64,000 bases of DNA from assembly GCF_014237865.1 (NCBI RefSeq), contig NZ_JACJUU010000004.1:212026-276025 (forward strand), in the 5' to 3' direction. A model generated the notes under the pieces. It was not told the DNA's origin, ran no database searches, and saw nothing but the letters and a program-made list of their open reading frames with translations. The translations under genes were made by a program, and so were the position numbers. Shown one piece after another: positions 35,070-41,600 of the stretch (the first letter of the stretch is position 1; each line of letters begins with the position of its first letter). This DNA comes from Pusillimonas minor. GTDB lineage: Bacteria > Pseudomonadota > Gammaproteobacteria > Burkholderiales > Burkholderiaceae_B.

Positions 35070-35150
35070 TCCACGGTCTGGTAAACTGGCCCGCCGCCGG
35101 CGCAGCACGCTTGATGCAGGCTGCGCCCAGGCGTTAGCCCGGCATCACCA

Positions 35151-35199
35151 AACCGCGCCCGAATACTGCCTTGTCGGCAAGTGTTCGGGCGCGGTTTTT
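35151..35199 (+). terminator. Hairpin terminator after icd2
   Basis: Arms at 35151-35166 (AACCGCGCCCGAATAC) and 35181-35196 pair with one G-U allowance around a 14-base loop, followed by TTTT. This is a good intrinsic terminator about 80 bases past icd2. The remaining sequence from 35200 to 35368 shows no further feature that I can support. Confidence 0.85.
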
Positions 35200-35368
35200 G
35201 CGTTGTGGGTCTGGTCAGCGAAGCTGAAAATACGCGAAGCAGGTAGACAAAATGCTCACGGCATATAGGGTCGTGAAGATGCTCCCGTGATACGTTCCCA
35301 TCAATAAACGCTTAATGGAGCGTATGTCGATGTTTTCACCCTTGTTTTTATTTTGTTTATAAACGAAA

Positions 35369-35704
35369 ATGGCTGGATACCTTGTCGAGCATTACGTAAC
35401 GGCTGATGGGCAAAAAGATCTTTTTATAGATTGGTTAGCCCGTTTGCGCGATATTCGGGCAAAAGTGGCCATCATCAGACGCATTTCTCGCCTCGAAGGT
35501 GGGAACTTTGGTGATCACAAGTTTTGCCGCGATGGTGTTTGGGAGTTGCGTGTCGACGTTGGGGCGGGGTATCGCGTTTACTACGCTCTGTCGGGCCATC
35601 GGGTGGTGGTGTTGTTATGTGGCGGCGACAAGAATAGTCAGGATCTTGATATTGAGCGTGCTGTGGGCTGCTGGCAAGACTGGAGGCAGAGGGCCGAAAC
35701 ATGA
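35369..35704 (+). CDS. HigB/RelE-superfamily toxin (Gp49-like)
   Basis: The 111-residue protein matches the phage Gp49-like/addiction-module killer branch of the RelE superfamily. Evidence: DWLARLRDIRAKVAIIRRISRLEGGNFGDHKFCRDGVWELRV in separate helix and strand blocks, then GAGYRVYYALSGHRVVVLLCGGDKNSQ. Such toxins usually cut mRNA on the ribosome. The toxin comes first and overlaps the antitoxin by four bases (ATGA), the HigBA order. There is no other phage gene nearby. Confidence 0.88.
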   Translation: MAGYLVEHYVTADGQKDLFIDWLARLRDIRAKVAIIRRISRLEGGNFGDHKFCRDGVWELRVDVGAGYRVYYALSGHRVVVLLCGGDKNSQDLDIERAVGCWQDWRQRAET

Positions 35705-35994
35705 AAAGTAAATCTCACACTGATGCTATGGCTGATTTGTATCGTAGCGATCCGGCGCTTGCCTTCGAGGTAATTAACGCCATCTTGGAAGATGGGGATC
35801 AGGCTGAGTTGCTGACGGTATTGCGTCAGCTGACGCAGGCGTTTGGTGGCGTGCAAGCCGTAGCCGAACAGGCCCACTTGAATCCGACGCAGCTTTACCG
35901 GACACTTTCACCGCAAGGTAATCCTGCGCTAAAAAGCCTGACTGCAATTTTAAAGGCGATGGGTATGCGGTTGGCTGTGCAGCCGGTCTCTTAA
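35701..35994 (+). CDS. HigA-type antitoxin
   Basis: The 97-residue helix-turn-helix protein belongs to the addiction-module antidote family: AFGGVQAVAEQAHLNPTQLY is the DNA-binding helix pair and NPALKSLTAILKAMGMRLAV the typical end. It should neutralise the toxin encoded just upstream and repress the shared promoter. The start overlaps the toxin stop. Confidence 0.88.
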   Translation: MKSKSHTDAMADLYRSDPALAFEVINAILEDGDQAELLTVLRQLTQAFGGVQAVAEQAHLNPTQLYRTLSPQGNPALKSLTAILKAMGMRLAVQPVS

Positions 35995-36188
35995 CCTGGG
36001 TTTTTGCGTTGTGGGCGTTGTCTGTCACACGGTGCGCCGCCGCGCCCTTGAGGCGTGTGGCCTTAAGCTGCCAGTGACGACGCTTCGATCAATCGGCTTC
36101 CGGTTTTACGAAGATGTCGTCGTCGCTACATAATTCTTGAAATATTGCTATTGGCATAGCAGCCGCCCTACATTGCTTGTTACTGAAC

Positions 36189-36226
36189 GCAGCCTTTGTT
36201 ATTGGAAGCAGCCCCTGTTATTGGAG
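36189..36226. repeat. 19-bp tandem repeat, two copies
   Basis: Units at 36189-36207 and 36208-36226 differ at three positions and share GCAGCC and TGTTATTGGA. A third partial GCAG follows. They lie about 65-100 bases upstream of the proposed promoter of the polysaccharide operon and could be binding sites of an activator. Confidence 0.7.
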
Positions 36227-36289
36227 GCAGTCTATGGCAGCAAGGTGTCAGCTATTATGAGTGTGAACGCCAATTAACAACAGGTGGTT

Positions 36290-36319
36290 TTGCCATTGTG
36301 TAAAAAGTTGTTGTAAACT
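36290..36319 (+). promoter_or_regulatory. Candidate promoter of the polysaccharide export operon
   Basis: TTGCCA (36290-36295) and TAAACT (36314-36319) are spaced by 18 bases and give a leader of about 90 bases to the ATG at 36414. The whole gap 35995-36413 has no gene. Its first 190 bases show nothing I can name; the rest holds the tandem repeat and this promoter. Start-site data are lacking, so this rests on sequence alone. Confidence 0.45.
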
Positions 36320-36413
36320 AGGCCGAACGGATTACGTTTTAAAATTTAACTCAGTGCGCAGGCGTGTTAATCACTCTTAAATACGGCGCGCGCTCAAGCT
36401 CAAAGGTGGCTCT

Positions 36414-36794
36414 ATGTCCAAGTTAACCAAAGTTACTGCAGCGCTGGTTGCGCTCGCTTTTTCGGGTAGCGTCATGGCGCAAGCCGCTGGCGGCGCAGGT
36501 GCGGGTGCCTCGGGCACGGGCACGGGCACGGGCACGGGTGCTGGTGCTGCGGGGGCAGGTGCTGGCGCAGGTGCGGGTGCTGCGGGGGCAGGTGCTGGCG
36601 CAGGTGCGGCCGCCGGTGCAGCTGGCGCGGCTGGCGCAGCTGCGGCGGGCGTTGGCGTAGGCGCCATTGGCGGTATTGGCCTGGGCGCCATTGCTGCCGG
36701 TGTGGCGGTAGTCGGTGGCATTGCCGCCGCTGCTGCAGCAGCGGGCGGCAGCAGCGGTGGTTCTACGCCAACTACCAGCCACCACGGCGGCTAA
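36414..36794 (+). CDS. Secreted Gly/Ala-rich protein (GfcA/YjbE-like position)
   Basis: The 126-residue product has a signal peptide (cut after VMA near residue 22), a long stretch of Gly, Ala and Thr without other residues (about 25-75), a hydrophobic Gly/Ala/Val/Ile segment that could insert in a membrane (about 78-110) and a Ser/Thr/His tail. This resembles E. coli GfcA/YjbE, the small low-complexity proteins that open the group 4 capsule and yjbEFGH operons. The next gene is a YjbH homologue, which supports the link; sequence similarity alone would be weak. The ribosome-binding site AAAGGTGG is at 36402-36409. Confidence 0.75.
   Translation: MSKLTKVTAALVALAFSGSVMAQAAGGAGAGASGTGTGTGTGAGAAGAGAGAGAGAAGAGAGAGAAAGAAGAAGAAAAGVGVGAIGGIGLGAIAAGVAVVGGIAAAAAAAGGSSGGSTPTTSHHGG
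36512..36608 (+). repeat. In-frame hexamer and 33-bp repeats inside the Gly/Ala-rich gene
   Basis: GGGCAC occurs four times in tandem (36512-36535). A 33-base unit (36546-36578) is then repeated almost whole (36579-36608). Both unit lengths are multiples of three, so copy-number changes by slippage would alter protein length without changing frame. Confidence 0.85.
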
Positions 36795-36813
36795 AAACTA
36801 TTGCTTTAGTACC

Positions 36814-36838
36814 GGGGCGCGCCTGCCTTGCGCGCCCC
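36814..36838 (+). terminator. Hairpin between the Gly/Ala-rich gene and yjbH
   Basis: GGGGCGCGC (36814-36822) and GCGCGCCCC (36830-36838) form a 9-base-pair stem with a 7-base loop, followed by TTGTCTTGTCT rather than a clean T run. It may act as a partial terminator, giving much more of the first transcript than of the downstream export genes. Confidence 0.65.
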
Positions 36839-36887
36839 TTGTCTTGTCTACAGGTGCCGGCTTAAACAGGCGCCCACTTCGGGTTAC

Positions 36888-39089
36888 ATGCGTAGCACAC
36901 TGACGGTAGGGCGCTTACCCTTTCTTGGGTTCAGTCTGCTTGCCATTTTCCTTCTTTTGGTTGCCTTGGGCGCGGCGCAACGCGCTGCAGCGTCCGAGTC
37001 GCCTACATCGCTAGGGTTAACCGGCCTTATCAACATGCCGTCGGGCCGCATGGCCGAAGACGGCATGCTGTACATGGGTTTTAGCCGGTCGGCCCCGTAT
37101 GGCGCCGCCTATGGCGTTATGCAAGCGTTGCCCGGCTTGCAAGTGTCGGGGCGCTACACGCGCATCAGCGGTGTTCAAGGCTTTCAAAACAATACCGATT
37201 ACGGCTCATACAAAGACAAGGCCTTTGGCTTCAAGCTGCGCTTGCTGCCCGAAAACGCCTTTGGCCTGGGCTGGATGCCCGAAGTGTCGGTAGGGGCCGA
37301 AGACATACACGGCACAGCCTTGTTTCGCAGCGAATTTATTGCCGCCACAAAGCGGGTTGACCTGGGCGTCTTAGGTAACGTTGATGCTACCGTGGGTTAT
37401 GGCCGCAAGCGCATCGACGGCCCCTACGCCGGCCTGCGTTACCGCCATAAAAGCCTGCCGTCGTGGGCGCTGGTGGCCGAATACGACCGCACCGCCTACA
37501 ACCGCGACCCTTTCGCCGCCAGTACCGGCTTAAGCAACCGCAAGCCGGGTCGCCTGGGCGTAGGGCTCGAATACACCTGGGGCGCGCTTACCCTGCAAGC
37601 CACCCGCAACCAGGATCAGTACGGTTTCAACCTGTCATTGGCATTGCCGCTTCAGGGTACACGCAGTTTTGTACCCAACATCAACGAAGCCGGCCCGTTT
37701 GCCGGTGGCGCCTGGGCCAGCGCCGCGCCGCGGCCTACCGCCGCCCAATGGGAAACCGACCGCCAGTTTCGCCAAAACCTGCTGGTTGCCTTGCACCAGG
37801 AAGGCCTGCGCAACGTACGGGTGGCCTGGCACAACGGCGTAATGTCGCTGTCGGTATCCAGCAACCGTTACCGCTACGCATCGCGCGGGGTAGGGCGTGC
37901 CGCCCGCATTGCCATGGCCTACGCCCCGTTTGAAACCCAAACCCTTGAAATTACCTGGGAAACCCGTGGCGTGGCCGGCATGACCTGGACGTTTTTCGAC
38001 GTGCCGACATTGCAGCGCTACTTTATGGGTACCGCCACGCGCAGCGAACTGGCCCACGCCGTTACGTTAAGCTACGCCAACCCCAATGGCCGCTTCGAGG
38101 CCAGCCGCCGCAACGACCTTAACGCCATGCTCGACGAGCTGGCTTTTCAGCAATCTGCAGGCACCAATTTTGACTGGGGTCTGGCCCGAGTACAGTTCGA
38201 CACCCACGACCAAACCTCGTTTACACTGGCGCCGTCATTTTCCAGCATACTTAATGACCCTAGTGGTATCTTTAAATACGACCTGGGCCTTACCGCGGCA
38301 CTAGACGTCAACCTGGGGCAGGGGCTTTGGTTCGAAGGGGCTGTGCGGGCGTCGGTACTAGAAACCATTAGCGATATTTCTCAGCAATCAAACTCAACGT
38401 TGCCGCATGTACGTTCCGACGCGCCCTTGTACCGGCAGGCATCGCGCTACAAACTAGACCGCCTGTTGCTTAACCAGCTGTGGCACCCGTCGCAGCGGGT
38501 GTATACGCGGGCCTCGTTCGGGCTGTACGAAGAAATGTTTGGCGGTTTTGGGGCCCAGGCGCTGTATTTGTCGGGCGGGCGCTGGGCGGCCGACGTGTCG
38601 GTAGACATTTTGCGGCAACGCAACTACAAAGGTACGGGGTTTTTGTCGTACCGCACCCACCAAATTATGGCCTCGGGGCATTACCGGCTGCCTTGGGTCG
38701 ACGGACTTACCGCTACCGTGCGGGCCGGGCGCTTCCTGGCGGGCGACCTGGGCGCACGCTTCGAGCTAACCCGTACGTTCAAGTCGGGCCTTGAGGTTGG
38801 CGTGTGGTACACCCATACCAACGGCAACGACATCACAAGCCCCGGCAGCCCCGGCAACCCCTATCAAGACAAGGGTGTTTTTGTGCGCATCCCGCTGGGC
38901 ACCCTGCTAACCAACGATTCCGGCGCCTCGGCCTCGTTCAGCTTGTCACCCTGGAATCGCGACGTGGGCCGCATGGTGAATTCGCCGGCCGACCTGTACC
39001 AAATGGCCGAAAAAGGCTGGCTTGAAAACGCCCGCGACGGCGACGGTTTGCGTGGCATTTCCGACATCCCCCCCGAGGACACGCCATGA
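36888..39089 (+). CDS. YjbH/GfcD-like outer-membrane protein
   Basis: The 733-residue protein has a signal peptide or membrane start (hydrophobic 12-30, then AAS cut). It then shows the YjbH family opening (SLGLTGLINMPSGRMAEDGMLYMGFSRS), many amphipathic strands rich in aromatic residues, and a family C-terminal part with GHYRLPWVDGL. YjbH/GfcD proteins are outer-membrane beta-barrels required for secretion of certain capsules and exopolysaccharides. The ATG at 36888 is preferred; the frame stays open to an ATG at 36828 that would bury the signal. Its stop overlaps the MORN gene start (ATGA), so the two are tightly coupled. Confidence 0.88.
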   Translation: MRSTLTVGRLPFLGFSLLAIFLLLVALGAAQRAAASESPTSLGLTGLINMPSGRMAEDGMLYMGFSRSAPYGAAYGVMQALPGLQVSGRYTRISGVQGFQNNTDYGSYKDKAFGFKLRLLPENAFGLGWMPEVSVGAEDIHGTALFRSEFIAATKRVDLGVLGNVDATVGYGRKRIDGPYAGLRYRHKSLPSWALVAEYDRTAYNRDPFAASTGLSNRKPGRLGVGLEYTWGALTLQATRNQDQYGFNLSLALPLQGTRSFVPNINEAGPFAGGAWASAAPRPTAAQWETDRQFRQNLLVALHQEGLRNVRVAWHNGVMSLSVSSNRYRYASRGVGRAARIAMAYAPFETQTLEITWETRGVAGMTWTFFDVPTLQRYFMGTATRSELAHAVTLSYANPNGRFEASRRNDLNAMLDELAFQQSAGTNFDWGLARVQFDTHDQTSFTLAPSFSSILNDPSGIFKYDLGLTAALDVNLGQGLWFEGAVRASVLETISDISQQSNSTLPHVRSDAPLYRQASRYKLDRLLLNQLWHPSQRVYTRASFGLYEEMFGGFGAQALYLSGGRWAADVSVDILRQRNYKGTGFLSYRTHQIMASGHYRLPWVDGLTATVRAGRFLAGDLGARFELTRTFKSGLEVGVWYTHTNGNDITSPGSPGNPYQDKGVFVRIPLGTLLTNDSGASASFSLSPWNRDVGRMVNSPADLYQMAEKGWLENARDGDGLRGISDIPPEDTP

Positions 39090-39904
39090 CGAACACCTGG
39101 GGCCGACTAGCGGGGGTGGTTTTGGGCATGGCCGCAGCACACGCCGCCTGCGCCCAACCCAATGCACCTGTGCCCGCACAAGCGGTAGCGCCCGTAGCCG
39201 CGCAAACACCTGCGCCCGCACAAGCCGCAGCACCCGCAGCCACGCAAGCCCCAGCACCCACAGCACCCGCTTGCCGCGTTTTCGACCCCGAACTGCAAGG
39301 CGACTATGCCGGCGGCTGCGAAAACGGCCTGGCCCAGGGCCAAGGGCAGGCCAAAGGCGCGGCCGGCGCCTTGTACCAAGGCCAGTTTGTGGCCGGCAAA
39401 AAGCATGGCTATGGCGTAAAGCTGTACCCCAACGGCGACGGCTATGCCGGCCACTGGGAAAACGACATGCGCCATGGCCACGGCCGCTACGAATATGGCA
39501 AAGCCTCGCCCTGGCGCGGCGACGTTTACCAGGGCGGCTGGCAAAACGACCGCCAGCACGGCAAGGGCACCTACATATTTTCGCCCTCGGGCGACAGGTA
39601 TACCGCCACTTTCGACCAAGGCGTGCCCAAAGACGTTGGTACACCCACCACCACCCGACGCAAGCGCGTGCTTGAAGTTTTGCTGCCCGTGCTGGGCAAG
39701 CCAGGCACATTGGTGTGCTCTGTAACCACGGAAGGGGCTGCCCCCACCCGCATTGCCCGCGGCGTGGTGCTAAACACCATTGACGACCGCTTGCTGGTTA
39801 ACATACAAACACCGCAAACGCTGTCTAACTCGGCCGACCCTGCCCTTAACCCCCGCTGGGAAGTATTAACCAACTGGATGCTATGCCCGACACCCGCCCC
39901 TTGA
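39086..39904 (+). CDS. Secreted MORN-repeat protein
   Basis: The 272-residue protein has a signal peptide (cut near ACAQ, residue 23), a Pro/Ala/Gln-rich linker (about 25-60) and four or five MORN repeats (about 75-175: GALYQGQFVAGKKHGYGV, GDGYAGHWENDMRHGHGRY, GDVYQGGWQNDRQHGKGTY, and so on). A C-terminal domain of about 90 residues (RKRVLEVLLPVLGKPGTL onward) is not one I recognise. Bacterial MORN proteins are little studied. Position between YjbH and Wzb suggests a periplasmic or outer-membrane-associated helper of polysaccharide export. It takes the place held by GfcB/GfcC (YjbF/YjbG) in enterobacteria, which are absent. Confidence 0.85.
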   Translation: MTNTWGRLAGVVLGMAAAHAACAQPNAPVPAQAVAPVAAQTPAPAQAAAPAATQAPAPTAPACRVFDPELQGDYAGGCENGLAQGQGQAKGAAGALYQGQFVAGKKHGYGVKLYPNGDGYAGHWENDMRHGHGRYEYGKASPWRGDVYQGGWQNDRQHGKGTYIFSPSGDRYTATFDQGVPKDVGTPTTTRRKRVLEVLLPVLGKPGTLVCSVTTEGAAPTRIARGVVLNTIDDRLLVNIQTPQTLSNSADPALNPRWEVLTNWMLCPTPAP

Positions 39905-40374
39905 TTTTGGTTATGTGCACCGGCAACATATGCCGCAGCCCCATGGCCGAAGTGCTTATGCGCCACGCCCTGCAACAGCAGGGTATAAACGCGCAGGTGG
40001 TGTCGCGCGGGCTGGCTGCGCCTGCCGGGCGCAGCCCGCACCCGTTTGCCCAGGCCACGGCCAACCACTTCGGCTTGCCCCTTGACCCGCAAAAACGTAG
40101 CGCACCGGTTAATTTGGTAGACTTCCAGGCGGCAACCGTTGTGCTGGTTATGGACCAAGGTCACCGCCGCGACATTTTGCAGCGTTACCCCCAGGCCGGT
40201 GGCAAAACGTTTTTGCTGCGCCACTGGAATGGCGGGCACGACCTGGCCGACCCTTTACACGCGCCCGAAACCGTGTTTCGTGAACAATGGCCCCTAATGC
40301 AAGAAGCCTGCACAGAATGGGCCACGCGCCTGCTGCAGGCCGGTATGCTGGCCAAGGCTACCCCCAACCCTTAA
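39883..40374 (+). CDS. wzb: Low-molecular-weight protein-tyrosine phosphatase
   Basis: The 163-residue enzyme has the P-loop CTGNICRS (C-x5-R, Cys near residue 12) and the distal acid in HDLADPLHAPE. Wzb/Etp phosphatases remove phosphate from the C-terminal tyrosines of the Wzc kinase, allowing polymer export to cycle. It starts 22 bases inside the MORN gene and precedes wza, the usual wza-wzb-wzc partners in a different order. Confidence 0.93.
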   Translation: MPDTRPLILVMCTGNICRSPMAEVLMRHALQQQGINAQVVSRGLAAPAGRSPHPFAQATANHFGLPLDPQKRSAPVNLVDFQAATVVLVMDQGHRRDILQRYPQAGGKTFLLRHWNGGHDLADPLHAPETVFREQWPLMQEACTEWATRLLQAGMLAKATPNP

Positions 40375-40392
40375 CAGATCTTACGTTCAACC

Positions 40393-41580
40393 ATGCCAAC
40401 CATAGCCCAAAACGTTACAGAGCCTGCCGGAGTATGTCAGGACGCGCCAACCCCGCCGTGCGCCACCGCCATGTTGCGCAGTATGGCCGCCTTGGCGTTT
40501 GTGGCCTTGTTGCTGGCCCTGGCCGGTTGTACAGGCATGTATTTGGGCGTGCAGGGCGAACGCCCCACCAGCAGCGGCAGCCTTGGCGACGACGTTACCG
40601 CGCGTGTGGATATTCACACCATTACCCCCGAAACCGTATACCAGCAACGGCAAGAGCTTGAAGCTGCCGCCCAGCTTGACCAGGCGCGCCGAAACGCGGC
40701 CGTGCCAAACAGCAACGGCAGCTACCAGTACCTGGTGGCCCCGGGCGATATCCTTAACGTAATTGTTTGGAACCACCCCGAACTGAACAACCCCGCAGGG
40801 CAAATTACCAGCGAAATTGCCGGCCGGGTGGTGGCCGACGACGGTTACTTTTTTTACCCCTACGCAGGCCGTGTGAAGGCCGCCGGCCGCCGCACCACAG
40901 ACATCCGGAACGAGCTGACCCAAAAACTTACCCAGTACCTGACCGAGCCCCAGGTAGATGTGTCGGTAGTGCAGTACCGGGGTCGCAAAGTATTTGCCGT
41001 GGGGCAATTTAACAAGCCCGGGCCGGTGGCTTTAACCGACGTTCCCTTGCGCGTTACCGACGTAGTTACCCGTGCCGAAGGCCTGAACGAAAACGCCGAC
41101 GAACGCGAGGCGGTGCTTACGCGCAACGGCGTACGCTACGCCATTAACCTGTATGCCCTGTACCAAAAGGGCGACATGTCGCAAAACCTGGTGTTGCAAG
41201 ACGGCGATATTCTGAATGTGGCCGAAAAACGCTACAACAAGGTGTTTGTTCTGGGCGAAGTGGTCAAGCCGCAGTCGGTATTATTGCCCTATGGCGCTTA
41301 CACCTTGGCCGAAGCCCTGGGCGATGCCGGCGGGCTTAACCCCACTACATCGAATGGCAGCCAGGTGTACGTGCTGCGCGCCGTACCCGGTGCGAAACCC
41401 CAAGTATGGCACCTTAACGCGAATTCGCCCGACGCCCTGGTATTGGCCGACGGCTTCCGGTTGCAAGCCCGCGATGTGGTTTTTGTTGACGCCGCCGCCG
41501 TTACACGCTGGTCGCGCGTTATCAACCAGTTGCTGCCTTCAGTTGGCGGCCTGACCAACCTGGACAACCTTGCCCGCTAA
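40393..41580 (+). CDS. wza: Polysaccharide export lipoprotein Wza
   Basis: The 395-residue protein has a lipobox LALAGC (Cys near residue 46 of the long form), the Poly_export domain (SYQYLVAPGDILNVIVWNHPEL), SLBB repeats (GQFNKPGPVALTDVPLRVTDV and GEVVKPQSVLLPYGAYTLAEALGDAGG) and a C-terminal helix for the outer membrane. It forms the octameric outer-membrane channel. The likelier start is ATG 40471 (MLRSMAALAFVALLLALAGC), giving 369 residues; the longer start at 40393 puts 26 unusual residues before the signal. Confidence 0.93.
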   Translation: MPTIAQNVTEPAGVCQDAPTPPCATAMLRSMAALAFVALLLALAGCTGMYLGVQGERPTSSGSLGDDVTARVDIHTITPETVYQQRQELEAAAQLDQARRNAAVPNSNGSYQYLVAPGDILNVIVWNHPELNNPAGQITSEIAGRVVADDGYFFYPYAGRVKAAGRRTTDIRNELTQKLTQYLTEPQVDVSVVQYRGRKVFAVGQFNKPGPVALTDVPLRVTDVVTRAEGLNENADEREAVLTRNGVRYAINLYALYQKGDMSQNLVLQDGDILNVAEKRYNKVFVLGEVVKPQSVLLPYGAYTLAEALGDAGGLNPTTSNGSQVYVLRAVPGAKPQVWHLNANSPDALVLADGFRLQARDVVFVDAAAVTRWSRVINQLLPSVGGLTNLDNLAR

Positions 41581-41600
41581 TTTACTGCTTACCCTAAATA

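Noticed and set aside
35369..35994. Toxin-antitoxin pair as part of a prophage
   Set aside because: No integrase, structural phage gene or attachment site is visible around it; Gp49-like is only a family name.
36512..36608. Short repeats as a CRISPR array
   Set aside because: The repeats are contiguous, in frame within a coding region and have no spacers or cas genes nearby.
39107..39619. 170-codon minus-strand frame opposite the MORN gene
   Set aside because: Hydrophobic Val/Ala/Cys-rich antisense of the Pro/Ala and MORN repeats; no start signal and no homology visible.
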